NCBI RefSeq assembly: GCF_030248535.1
Contig: NZ_JAHGAJ010000025.1
Span: forward strand, 1 to 64,000
Direction of reading: 5' to 3'
Origin: Vibrio sp. D404a
GTDB taxonomy: Bacteria; Pseudomonadota; Gammaproteobacteria; Enterobacterales; Vibrionaceae
DNA: 64,000 bases
Part shown: positions 32,384 to 40,230 of the stretch, piece after piece
Position numbering within the stretch: position 1 is the stretch's first letter
How the letters are laid out: every line of letters starts with the position of its first letter
Program-made: the position numbers and the translations under genes
The notes under the pieces: generated by a model
Databases searched by the model: none
The model's input: only the letters and a program-made list of their open reading frames with translations
Told to the model about the DNA's origin: nothing

Positions 32384-33121
32384 ATGACTAATCCAGTTCA
32401 AACCGATCGTAAAGTGACGATTGGTTGTTACATAGCACTCGCGTTCGCGATTGTCTTCTTTTCCGGTTTACTGAAGTCAAACGAATGGTATGGCGTTTTT
32501 GACTTTACGACCCTCAATGGCTCCTTTGGTAAGGTGGCATACGACGTCAGTGAGACAGCTGATGGCGTTCAGGCTGCCACCACCTCTCTGCGAGGTAAAG
32601 GCGGCAGTGGCGCCCGTGATGGCTTTATCTTCGCGCTAACCTTGATTCCTACCGTGATGTTCGCGTTAGGTATGATCAACGTTCTAGAACACTATGGTGC
32701 TCTGGATGCAGCTCGAAAACTACTGACACCTTTATTACGCCCGTTGATGGGTATTCCGGGCAACTCAGGCTTAGCACTGATTGCTTCTTTACAAAGTACC
32801 GATGCTGGTGCGGCGATGACAAGGCAACTGAAAGACGAAGGCCACCTCACTAAGCGTGAAACCGATGTCTTTACCATGTTCCAGTTTACCGCCGGCGCAG
32901 CCATTGTGAACTTCTTCTCTTCTGGTGCTGTGCTGTTTACCTTAACCACGCTCGATGGCTCATTGGCTGTCTCATCTTCTATCGGTCTTGCTGTTGCAGT
33001 GATGTTTGTCTTTAAGTTTGTCGGGGCTAACTTGTTCCGCATTTACTTGAACATCACAGAAGGCAAAGAAGATAAGTCTGGCTCTAACAAAAAACAAAAC
33101 ATGACAGAGGAAGCAGCGTAA
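32384..33121 (+). CDS. Nucleoside-recognition (Gate) domain inner-membrane protein, YjiH-like
   Basis: A 245-residue membrane protein with five or six predicted segments, similar to E. coli YjiH, carrying the nucleoside-recognition (Gate) domain (ALIASLQSTDAGAAMTRQLKDEG, FTAGAAIVNFFSSGA). Its stop codon overlaps the next start (TAATG). YjiH/YjiG pairs are assumed to form a split transporter; the substrate is unknown. In E. coli they sit beside the isoaspartyl dipeptidase gene iadA, which is absent here. A VarA-type box lies upstream. Confidence 0.85.
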   Translation: MTNPVQTDRKVTIGCYIALAFAIVFFSGLLKSNEWYGVFDFTTLNGSFGKVAYDVSETADGVQAATTSLRGKGGSGARDGFIFALTLIPTVMFALGMINVLEHYGALDAARKLLTPLLRPLMGIPGNSGLALIASLQSTDAGAAMTRQLKDEGHLTKRETDVFTMFQFTAGAAIVNFFSSGAVLFTLTTLDGSLAVSSSIGLAVAVMFVFKFVGANLFRIYLNITEGKEDKSGSNKKQNMTEEAA

Positions 33122-33588
33122 TGAGCGAAGTAAAAGCAAAGAAACCTATGGTGACCGATATTTTCGTTGAAGGTGCGAAAAAAGGCTGGGTAATCGCGAC
33201 GACTTCGACGGTACCAAACGTACTGATGGCGTTCGTGATCATCAAAGCGTTGCAGATCACTGGCGCGCTCGATCTGATGGGCAGCGTGTTCTCTCCGATT
33301 ATGGCGGTATTTGGTTTACCTGGCGAAGCGGCAGCCGTGTTGATCGGTGCTTGGATGTCGATGGGTGGTGCGGTAGGCGTGGTCATTACTCTGTTTGACC
33401 AAGGCATTCTAAATGGCACCCACATCGCGATTCTGGCTCCAGCTATCTACCTGATGGGCTCACAAGTCCAATACATGGGTCGCATCATGGGGCCGATTGG
33501 TACCGAAGGGCGCTATATTCCGGTGATGATCGCTATTTCTGTGTTGAATGCGTTTGGTGCGATGTTGGTAATGAATATCTTGCTATAG
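33121..33588 (+). CDS. YjiG-like inner-membrane protein (Gate domain)
   Basis: A 155-residue membrane protein homologous to E. coli YjiG (153 residues): shared elements VPNVLMAFVIIKALQITG, GLPGEAAAVL, AWMSMGGAVGV and YLMGSQVQ. It contains the second half of the split Gate-domain transporter whose first half is the preceding gene, to which it is coupled by overlapping stop and start. Transport ends at a bidirectional hairpin shared with the CsrB-type RNA. Confidence 0.88.
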   Translation: MSEVKAKKPMVTDIFVEGAKKGWVIATTSTVPNVLMAFVIIKALQITGALDLMGSVFSPIMAVFGLPGEAAAVLIGAWMSMGGAVGVVITLFDQGILNGTHIAILAPAIYLMGSQVQYMGRIMGPIGTEGRYIPVMIAISVLNAFGAMLVMNILL

Positions 33589-33636
33589 CGTGGTGATGTT
33601 CATGCGGTCACAAGTGGCCTGAGTGGATCGTAACCC

Positions 33637-33672
33637 AAAAAGAAACCCCGTTTGGCTTTCACCAAACGGGGT
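33637..33672 (-). terminator. Terminator of the CsrB-type RNA (bidirectional)
   Basis: An 11-bp stem ACCCCGTTTGG/CCAAACGGGGT (33645-33655 with 33662-33672). On the minus strand it is followed by TTTCTTTTT; on the plus strand by CTGTTCTTTTTC, serving the yjiG-like gene. Confidence 0.9.
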
Positions 33673-33950
33673 CTGTTCTTTTTCGTAGCCGTCCTGCTAC
33701 CGACGTTGTATCTTATTTATTTTTAAATAAGGTAACGTATGCTCCCTGCATCGTTCCTTGACTTGGTTAACTCCATTAACCTATCCAATTCATCGCCTTC
33801 CTAGCGGTGTCCTTGACCTTATCATCCTGATAAGCACTCATCCTAGAGCATCACTTCCTTGCTGATAACGCATCCTGTGTTACCAAATCTTCATCCTGAA
33901 GATACCTAATCCGTTAGGCTTTTTCCTGTTCCTGCCAACTCCCTGTCGAC
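33637..33950 (-). ncRNA. csrB: CsrB-family regulatory RNA (CsrA-sequestering)
   Basis: A 314-nt RNA on the minus strand. It begins GTCGACAGGGAGT, the same 5' end as E. coli CsrB. I count 16 GGA motifs, most as CAGGATG, AAGGA or CAGGGAG, and many sit in loops of small hairpins. Examples on the plus strand are the stems CTTATCA/TGATAAG, CTTCA/TGAAG, CCTAA/TTAGG and GGTTAA/TTAACC. This is the design of RNAs that titrate CsrA. It ends in a strong terminator. TTGCGA-N17-TTTAAT lies at the right distance for a sigma-70 start at 33950, and exact VarA boxes lie upstream. Vibrios usually carry several such RNAs. Confidence 0.93.
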
Positions 33951-33956
33951 AACTTA

Positions 33957-33985
33957 ATTAAACACTGTCGTGACCTCACTCGCAA
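33957..33985 (-). promoter_or_regulatory. Sigma-70 promoter of the CsrB-type RNA
   Basis: Minus strand TTGCGA, 17 bases, TTTAAT, then six bases to the G at 33950 that starts the RNA. Confidence 0.8.
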
Positions 33986-34087
33986 TGGCGAAAATTTATA
34001 ATTCAGCTCAATAAATAGAAAGAAATGTGCGCTGATCATTAGAAAACAATAAGTTGAGTTTGTTTTTTGAGTATATTCTGCGAAGCT

Positions 34088-34128
34088 TATTTGAGATCTC
34101 TCACAACGGTTGTGAGAGATCTCTTACA
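34088..34128 (-). promoter_or_regulatory. Double VarA/UvrY box upstream of the CsrB-type RNA
   Basis: TGTGAGAGATCTCTTACA (34111-34128) is identical to the UvrY/SirA inverted-repeat box described for E. coli csrB. A second, 15-of-18 copy lies at 34088-34105, 23 bp away, and the two form a perfect 31-bp palindrome (34093-34123). The centre of the better box is about 169 bp upstream of the RNA start. The gap between the RNA and the MAPEG gene (33951-34201) holds nothing else I can identify. Confidence 0.88.
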
Positions 34129-34201
34129 AACTGACGAGCAAGCTTGGTACCCCTTTGAGTTGCTCATTATCTATTGTTATCGCTTAGGAAAAGGACACAC
34201 C

Positions 34202-34588
34202 ATGGTTACTGCGTTATACGCCTCTTTACTTGCTCTCGTTATGCTTTGGCTAGCGATTGAAGTGATCAAACAGAGAAGGAAAAATCAGGTCGCTCATGCT
34301 GATGGTGGCGTTGAGTCATTACAGGTAGCGCGCTCTGCGCAGAGTAATGCGATGGATTACATTCCTATTACCGTGATTTTGATGGCGTTGGTTGAGTTCA
34401 ATGGCGCGAACGTATGGTTGATCCACGTTATCGGTATCGCTTTTCTTGTGGGGCGTATTGTTCACGGAAAAAGCATTTTGGCACGCAGTCTAAAAGGCAG
34501 AAAACAAGGCATGTATTTGACCTTTGGCAGCATGGTATCTCTGGTTGTTCTAAACTTGATTTATCTTCCCTTTGATAAGCTCATATAA
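34202..34588 (+). CDS. MAPEG family membrane protein
   Basis: A 128-residue membrane protein with four predicted segments of the MAPEG (membrane-associated eicosanoid/glutathione metabolism) family: ALVMLWLAIEVIKQRR, then ARSAQSNAMDYIPITVILMALVEFNG, which carries the family R-x-N...E..P pattern. Start at 34202 (MVTALYASL) with AGGA 7 bases upstream; the frame stays open upstream into the VarA boxes but without a ribosome site. Bacterial MAPEG proteins may be glutathione transferases; activity here is unproven. Confidence 0.82.
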   Translation: MVTALYASLLALVMLWLAIEVIKQRRKNQVAHADGGVESLQVARSAQSNAMDYIPITVILMALVEFNGANVWLIHVIGIAFLVGRIVHGKSILARSLKGRKQGMYLTFGSMVSLVVLNLIYLPFDKLI

Positions 34589-34596
34589 GGATAGCC

Positions 34597-35127
34597 ATGG
34601 CGTTACGCCTTCCACCACCGTGGATGATTGTATTAACCGGCTTGGTACTCAATATCCTGGCCATTGTTGTGTCGAGCTTAGTGCTCGACAAAATGGTGGT
34701 GGAGCAGGCTCAATACCGAGAGCGTCAGCAGGGTAATATCTACTCAATTCAATTAGCGTGGAATACGATTGAAACGCTAGAGCGTAAGCGAGAATCCATG
34801 CTGTTACACATGGATATCAGCACTTCATCCAACTCAGCGGTGACGCCGGAACTTGAAGAGGCGATGCGAGGCCAGTTAGGCGTGTGGGTGAGTGGGGATG
34901 TTCCTGAGATCACCGTCGAAAATCTTTCTGAGATCATGATGATGATTAATCAAGCTCAGCAATCGCAACGGACACGCATCGACGATTTCTATCTTGATAA
35001 TCTAACCCTATCCGAGCTTCTTCAGGCCCTTGAAGAGCAAATGACCCTTTATAAAAACATCGCCCTGTTTCTGCAAATCTTCGGCTTGGCTTTGATTCTT
35101 GCTCGCGACTTGGCGAGACGTAATTAA
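34597..35127 (+). CDS. Hypothetical inner-membrane protein
   Basis: A 176-residue protein with an N-terminal membrane segment (residues about 8-30) and a C-terminal one (about 152-170), and between them a helical, acidic, probably periplasmic coiled-coil region (NTIETLERKRESMLLHMD, LSELLQALEEQ). The layout resembles sensor-like or division-associated bitopic proteins, but I recognise no family. It is 8 bp after the MAPEG gene and probably co-transcribed. Confidence 0.65.
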   Translation: MALRLPPPWMIVLTGLVLNILAIVVSSLVLDKMVVEQAQYRERQQGNIYSIQLAWNTIETLERKRESMLLHMDISTSSNSAVTPELEEAMRGQLGVWVSGDVPEITVENLSEIMMMINQAQQSQRTRIDDFYLDNLTLSELLQALEEQMTLYKNIALFLQIFGLALILARDLARRN

Positions 35128-35169
35128 GGCTGTGATTAGTGCATTTTCTGATGAACGAAAAACAACGCC

Positions 35170-35796
35170 CTATTGGCTTAAATTTGGGTGCTGTTTCCCT
35201 TGGTATTTTGGTAGCTGTTTCTTAAGCTTTTGGAAGGTGCTAAAAGCGTTTTTGGCGGACAAGCGATTCATTAACCAATCTGGCAATATGCCACCTGCGT
35301 TCGCATAGGCCGCGTAGTTGATGTGTGTGAAGCCGTTAGTGAGTGGCTGTAGCGTCCAAATAGCATCGACATCCCGAATGCGAATGTAGCCGGACTCTTT
35401 GGCTAGATAGTTGGAGGCATCTTTGATGGTGAGTGTAAACTGCCCTTCCTGTTCCTCATATTTTGAATACGTCACCATGTCGCGATTTCGCGCCGGCCAA
35501 GGTGCTTTGAACTGGGTATAGACAATGTTTTCGTTGTCGGAGATTTGCATTAGTACTTCACTGTGCGACACATTATCGATCCAGTTTGGAACATTCTCAC
35601 TGTCTTCTAATAACAATAGGAATCCAGAGTAGCTGGTCTCGACCTGCATTTGTGCACGTACTTCTACTAAGCCATTGCCGTGGTCGCGTTTGTGGATGAT
35701 GATGCCGTCTTCGCTTTTTACGAATTGCCACGGCGTGGCGTGGGTGAGAGTCGAAAACAAGCACAACCCAAATACCAAGATCCTAGCTAATCTCAT
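35170..35796 (-). CDS. START domain-containing exported protein
   Basis: A 208-residue protein with a signal peptide (residues 1-20, ending THA). The mature part matches bacterial START (StAR-related lipid transfer) proteins: WQFVKSEDGIIIHKR, APWPARNRDMVTYSKYE and GGILPDWLMNRLSAKNAFSTFQKLK, the last being the lid helix. Likely a periplasmic lipid- or hydrophobic-ligand-binding protein. Convergent with the preceding operon. Confidence 0.87.
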   Translation of the reverse strand: MRLARILVFGLCLFSTLTHATPWQFVKSEDGIIIHKRDHGNGLVEVRAQMQVETSYSGFLLLLEDSENVPNWIDNVSHSEVLMQISDNENIVYTQFKAPWPARNRDMVTYSKYEEQEGQFTLTIKDASNYLAKESGYIRIRDVDAIWTLQPLTNGFTHINYAAYANAGGILPDWLMNRLSAKNAFSTFQKLKKQLPKYQGKQHPNLSQ

Positions 35797-35940
35797 TCTT
35801 CTTCCTGAAAAATAAACACTTATTAATTAGGAGTATAGAGTAAAAATGAGGCGGAATCGTGTGATCAGAGTAATCATGCACATCAATGATAGTGTCAACA
35901 GAGGACTATCGAATGTTGGGGAAGAAAAAAGTGAATGGTT

Positions 35941-35979
35941 AAAAAGAAAAAGGTCGTGAAGCTCCGCGCCCCACGACCC
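35941..35979 (-). terminator. Terminator after the DUF2608 gene
   Basis: Stem GGTCGTG/CACGACC (35952-35958 with 35972-35978), 13-base loop, followed on the minus strand by TTTTTCTTTTT. Confidence 0.75.
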
Positions 35980-35998
35980 CTAAACGTAGCGGTCTAGA

Positions 35999-36856
35999 TT
36001 ATTGCCCCAAACACGCTTCCCCAAGTCGAGCTGGGGCAACTTTATCAAGAACTACATTTAATTCTTTCCAATCACTGGCCATTTTGTCTGCTTGCTCTTG
36101 AGTCAAGACTGAGCCGTACTGCTTCATACGATCGTGCTCTACTTTGGTGTAGTGGAAGATCGTCATATCAATTGAAGCATCGTCTTTGTAGGCCTTTTCC
36201 ATATTGACGATGTTCTTTTTACTGTCGTCGATAAATACTACGCTGCTAAAGCTTTGGTCGGTTTTATCGAGGATGTAATCCAACATCGTGCCTTTGTTCA
36301 TACCAGTCGTCATCATAATGCCGTTGATGTAGCTCAACGGGCGCTCAGGATTATCGATGTAGATAGGTAGTTCATCAGAGCTTTTCTCTTTTAATGCTGT
36401 GCGTGTCATATCGAAACCTGCACGAACCATTTCACGCTCTGTCGCGTAGCGGTAGTTTGGAGAGCGTGATGTCAGTGCCATCACAGTCAGCCCTTGGTCC
36501 TGCCAACCTTTTACCGTTGCTGGAGCATTGTCTTCAATGATTTTCATTGGAACCAGTTCGTAAAGCAGACCAATAGAGTCTTCAAATAGACAGCCTACTT
36601 TGTCTTCCGCTGACGGTTTTACATCTAACTTGCCGCGTTGCCATTGGTACCAAATGTCGCCACCGATGTCGCTTGTTGATGTGAGTAGCGTGTTGTCGAT
36701 ATCGATAACGATCAGCGGGCTTTCACCTTTCGCCGTTAGTTGACTGACTTTCTCTGCAACATCTTGGAATTTGTCCGTTTCTTTTACAGTAACGTCTGCA
36801 TAAGCGTTACCAGCGATAGAGAGCGCACACAGAGCAGTGAGTTGTTTTAGTTTCAT
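35999..36856 (-). CDS. DUF2608 (HAD-like) exported protein
   Basis: A 285-residue protein with a signal peptide (MKLKQLTALCALSIAGNAYA). Start at 36856 with AAGGA 8 bases upstream; the frame continues upstream but without a ribosome site. The mature part is a HAD-superfamily phosphatase-like domain of the DUF2608 family: IDIDNTLLT (motif I, D-x-D-x-T), ALTSRS (motif II) and VFIDDSKKN (motif IV). Likely a periplasmic phosphatase or phosphohydrolase; substrate unknown. Confidence 0.82.
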   Translation of the reverse strand: MKLKQLTALCALSIAGNAYADVTVKETDKFQDVAEKVSQLTAKGESPLIVIDIDNTLLTSTSDIGGDIWYQWQRGKLDVKPSAEDKVGCLFEDSIGLLYELVPMKIIEDNAPATVKGWQDQGLTVMALTSRSPNYRYATEREMVRAGFDMTRTALKEKSSDELPIYIDNPERPLSYINGIMMTTGMNKGTMLDYILDKTDQSFSSVVFIDDSKKNIVNMEKAYKDDASIDMTIFHYTKVEHDRMKQYGSVLTQEQADKMASDWKELNVVLDKVAPARLGEACLGQ

Positions 36857-37187
36857 TATAAGGTCCTTTAACTCTAGTTCCCTTCCGAAAAGCACCACTG
36901 ATAGCCTTAAATATCTCGGAAGTTGTGAAATGTTATAACATAACAATCACGAATCGCTTTAGTATCAACAATTTTTGCACTGAAAAACGTTGGCTCGATC
37001 ACATTGGAATGGTTAGAAGTAAGGAAAACAGTGTTTTAAGGGCGCAAGCAATTAACCAATAGGATTGGTGAACAAGTCCCAATGTTGTTTTGGTTCAGAT
37101 AACAGAACTGATTCTTATTTTAACTGGATATTGAAGCAACAACATTCATAATGGCGGCCATGTTATTACAATTGTGAGCGCTTTATT
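36857..37187. other. Intergenic region between divergent DUF2608 and NUDIX-PAP2 genes
   Basis: About 330 bp, AT-rich, holding both divergent promoters. I see no gene, repeat or recognisable operator in it. Confidence 0.5.
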
Positions 37188-38654
37188 TTGCAACATGTGT
37201 TACTGCCATTTTTAGTTTTCATCAGTGTACTCAGTTCGTCGGTCTTTGCTCAACAAAACCAAGACTCACAAACGGTTAAGCCTTATCAACCCAAAGGCGC
37301 GACCTGCGTGATTCATAATGGAGAAGATGAGATCGTTTTGGTTCAAGATTACCTGACGCGCACGCTTTCTTTACCCGGTGGGTATATTGGTAGTGATGAG
37401 ACCTTTCAAACTGCCGCGAAACGAGAAACGTTCGAAGAGACAGGGATAAATGTCGATGTGGGTGAGCAGCTTGATATTGACGACAATCGAGTTGTCTTTG
37501 CTTGTCAGCCCAAAGAGAGCATTGGTTATATAGAACCTGCTATCGAGAACCGTTTTGGTGCTGAAATCATCCCTGCTCTTAAATCCCAACATTTTGGCAA
37601 AGAAATTCGTCAGGTTTATCTTGCTCCTTTAACGCCAGCTGTCGTCGATAAGTACCGTTATCCAACTGATAGTGACGCTCTTAAATCTTGGATCAAGACG
37701 AGCCACATCAGCACTTTTCATGTGCTCGATGATTTGACCGATGGAGCAAGTGAGCTTCATACCAAGCAATTGCCGTTTATGAACTCTTTCCAAGCTTGGG
37801 TTAAGTCAATGCCTATCATTCCTAGCTTACTCACTTTTGGTAATGGTTTAGGTGAAGGGGCATTTGCGGTCGGATTACTGGTGCTGTTATTACTGCTGTT
37901 GCCTTTACGCTATGGTCTGACGTTTGCTTTTGCTTTGTTGGCGACGGCTTATTCGGTCAATCTCCTAAAAATGGGTTTTGCAATTCCACGTCCTTTCTAT
38001 TTGCTTCCAAGTTTGCAGCAAGCCCAAGCCAGTGGCTTTAGTTTTCCTAGCGGCCACACAACTCAAGCGGCAGCCGTGGTCGGGTTGTTACTTGGTTGGG
38101 TAACAAAGAAAGGTGAGCAACATGGCTATATCAGTCCAAGTGCCGCGATAGTAGGTTGGTTTGCACTGTCGCTCCTCGCTGGCGCAGCGAGGGTTTGGCT
38201 GGGTGTTCATTACCCGACCGACATTGTCGCGGGAGTCGGACTAGGTGGTTTGATCGCTTTGATATCTCTGAAGGTCTACCAGTTTAGATTCGCAAATCAG
38301 AAACGGTTAGTTGAATCTAAGCGTTTGTGGCTGTTGTTATTGGTGGTTTATTTCTTTGGTACCTTACAGTTGCTGCAGCCTCTTTACGTGTTCTCATGGT
38401 TTGCTGCACTTGGGCTATTCATTGCATTGTTGGTGCGTAGCGACCAGTCAGAAGCTTTGAAGCTTAACCCTTGGCAGCAAGTTATTGCTTCGATAGTCGG
38501 TGCTGTGGTCATTGTGGGAACGAGCCTGTCTTTAGTCTCGTCTGCGACAACCAGTATCGTGCTGTTAGCCGTGAACGCACTGGCTATTTTGGTTGGGATG
38601 CTCTGGATCTTGATTGGTGCACCTTATCTCACGCGACGCTTTAAGCGTGGATAA
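37188..38654 (+). CDS. Bifunctional NUDIX hydrolase/PAP2 phosphatase membrane protein
   Basis: A fused protein of up to 488 residues. A signal peptide or anchor (LLPFLVFISVLSSSVFA) precedes a NUDIX domain with the complete box G-x5-E-x7-RE-x2-EE-x-GI (GYIGSDETFQTAAKRETFEETGI in two parts, residues about 64-86). From about residue 220 there is a PAP2 membrane phosphatase with K-x6-RP (KMGFAIPRP), PSGH and R...HYPTD. Both active sites look intact. The NUDIX part should face the periplasm. No ATG is available: TTG at 37188 or GTG at 37197 are the candidate starts. Confidence 0.85.
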   Translation: MQHVLLPFLVFISVLSSSVFAQQNQDSQTVKPYQPKGATCVIHNGEDEIVLVQDYLTRTLSLPGGYIGSDETFQTAAKRETFEETGINVDVGEQLDIDDNRVVFACQPKESIGYIEPAIENRFGAEIIPALKSQHFGKEIRQVYLAPLTPAVVDKYRYPTDSDALKSWIKTSHISTFHVLDDLTDGASELHTKQLPFMNSFQAWVKSMPIIPSLLTFGNGLGEGAFAVGLLVLLLLLLPLRYGLTFAFALLATAYSVNLLKMGFAIPRPFYLLPSLQQAQASGFSFPSGHTTQAAAVVGLLLGWVTKKGEQHGYISPSAAIVGWFALSLLAGAARVWLGVHYPTDIVAGVGLGGLIALISLKVYQFRFANQKRLVESKRLWLLLLVVYFFGTLQLLQPLYVFSWFAALGLFIALLVRSDQSEALKLNPWQQVIASIVGAVVIVGTSLSLVSSATTSIVLLAVNALAILVGMLWILIGAPYLTRRFKRG

Positions 38655-38680
38655 AGAGGTACGCTGATCATATGGAAATG

Positions 38681-38713
38681 AAAACGGAAGAGTCATACTC
38701 TTCCGTTTTGCTT
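38681..38713. terminator. Bidirectional terminator between NUDIX-PAP2 and YHS genes
   Basis: A 13-bp perfect stem AAAACGGAAGAGT/ACTCTTCCGTTTT (38681-38693 with 38697-38709) with a 3-base loop and T/A runs on both sides. Confidence 0.92.
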
Positions 38714-38739
38714 CAAGGGAAGGGAAAGATGGTTTCCTT

Positions 38740-39216
38740 TTAAAGCTTAGCGGCATCAACGGTTTTGATCTCTGGCCAGTTGCCGTTAGCATCTTGAATG
38801 AAGCCTTGGGTATCTTCTAACCAGCGTTTTTGCACCGATTTATCTAAGTTCAAGTAGAGTTTACCGTCTTCAATCTTCCATGCGTTAGGGTCTGTTTCGA
38901 ACTTCTTACCCATTGCTACACCAAAGGCACAGTAGCCGCCATATTGAGGCGCATAAGCTTGTGGATCGGCGCGGAATTGGTCGCGGTTTTCGCTGCTTGC
39001 AAACTGGTAAATGGCATTTTTGTAAGTGGCAGTATATTCAGGTGAACCTTGTACTGCGCCTGCATCCGTAAAGTAGGCCACAGGATCATAACCTTTAATC
39101 GCCAAATCATTGCTATCGACGCTCATGTCGATGTCTGCTGCCATCACTGAAAAACTCGCGCCAACTAATGCTGCTGCAAGAGTGAATTTTTTACCTGCTG
39201 ATTTAATAGGTGACAT
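38740..39216 (-). CDS. YHS domain-containing exported protein
   Basis: A 158-residue protein with a signal peptide (residues 1-26, ending VMA). The YHS-like domain spans LAIKGYDPVAYFTDAGAV to QYGGYCAFGVAMGKK. YHS domains bind metal or heme-like cofactors in some proteins, but function here is unknown. Tyr and Cys of GGYCAFG are conserved in the family. Divergent from the AraC-type regulator at 39327. Confidence 0.87.
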   Translation of the reverse strand: MSPIKSAGKKFTLAAALVGASFSVMAADIDMSVDSNDLAIKGYDPVAYFTDAGAVQGSPEYTATYKNAIYQFASSENRDQFRADPQAYAPQYGGYCAFGVAMGKKFETDPNAWKIEDGKLYLNLDKSVQKRWLEDTQGFIQDANGNWPEIKTVDAAKL

Positions 39217-39326
39217 AGCGTATTCCTTGTCTCTGTTTGGTTAGCTTGTATGAATAAATTAGCTAACTTGTCCGGTCTATAGAGGGACAAAAAACCTAAA
39301 AAGTAAGCGAATCGTTCGGAGGGAAC

Positions 39327-40151
39327 ATGGATCTGCTTTCTCAATTGATGGAACATTTCTCGATACGCACAGGTGTTTTCTATTCTGGGCAGTTGTGTGG
39401 TGTGTCTTCATTTAACGCGCAACAGGGCACGGAAGGGCATTTACATGTGTTGAATTCGGGGCAGCTCAAGCTCTCAAGCAAATACAGTGGCGAAAGAACC
39501 ATCACGCAGCCTTGCATTGTCTATTTGCCTCACAGCTCGCCTCATGTGATTGAAGGGGTGGGCGAGGGAGCAGAGTTGGTGTGTGCAAATGTGGCGTACC
39601 GCGCTGGGCGAGCTAATCCACTGTTGTCAGCTTTGCCCGAAGTGATCGTAATTCCTTTTGAGGACGAACCCAATCTATTGTCGGTTATCGAGACTCTATT
39701 TCGAGAGTCGCACCAGACAGCTTCTGGTCAGCAGTACTTAATGGATAAGTTGAGTGATGCCTTGATGGCTTTAATCTTTCGTCACTTAATCGAAGCGCAG
39801 AAAATCGATAAAGGTGTATTTTCTGCGCTAGCACATCCTCGTCTTGCTACCGTTGTTAACGCCGTTCATCAGTTACCTGCTAAGCATTTCTCAGTCGCTG
39901 ACATGGCCTCTCTGGCCGCCATGTCTCGGACACAGTTTGTTGAGGCGTTTAAGCGAGAAGTGGGGGAGACCCCGGGAGATTATGTGCAGAAGTGGCGGAT
40001 TTCAGTGGCTCAATCACTCCTATTGCAAAATAAGCCGATCAACTGGGTGGCCGATGAGGTCGGTTATCACAGCTACTCTGGGTTTTCTCGGGCATTTCAG
40101 CATGTATCGGGCGTGTCGCCACGTAGATGGCTGAAAGAGACTGAAGAGTAA
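39327..40151 (+). CDS. AraC family regulator with cupin sensing domain
   Basis: A 274-residue regulator. The N-terminal half is an AraC_N/cupin_6-like domain (EGHLHVLNSGQLKL, YLPHSSPHVIEG). The C-terminal two helix-turn-helix motifs are at about residues 170-270 (FSVADMASLAAMSRTQFVEAFKREVGETPGDYV and INWVADEVGYHSYSGFSRAFQ). GGAGGGAAC precedes the ATG. Target unknown; the divergent YHS-protein gene is the obvious candidate. Confidence 0.9.
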   Translation: MDLLSQLMEHFSIRTGVFYSGQLCGVSSFNAQQGTEGHLHVLNSGQLKLSSKYSGERTITQPCIVYLPHSSPHVIEGVGEGAELVCANVAYRAGRANPLLSALPEVIVIPFEDEPNLLSVIETLFRESHQTASGQQYLMDKLSDALMALIFRHLIEAQKIDKGVFSALAHPRLATVVNAVHQLPAKHFSVADMASLAAMSRTQFVEAFKREVGETPGDYVQKWRISVAQSLLLQNKPINWVADEVGYHSYSGFSRAFQHVSGVSPRRWLKETEE

Positions 40152-40230
40152 GCGAAGGTCTTTTGAGATATGCCCGCTCAGTGAAAAGCACACGATGAGC
40201 GGGTAAATTCGATATTAAATGTAAGAGGAT

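Noticed and set aside
34067..34201. 45-codon N-terminal extension of the MAPEG protein
   Set aside because: It would translate through the VarA boxes and lacks a ribosome site; MVTALYASL at 34202 has a good one.
34264..34271. GTTTGATC octamer on the minus strand inside the MAPEG gene
   Set aside because: No GTA at 18 bases; inside codons; points into the csrB leader without a fitting -10.
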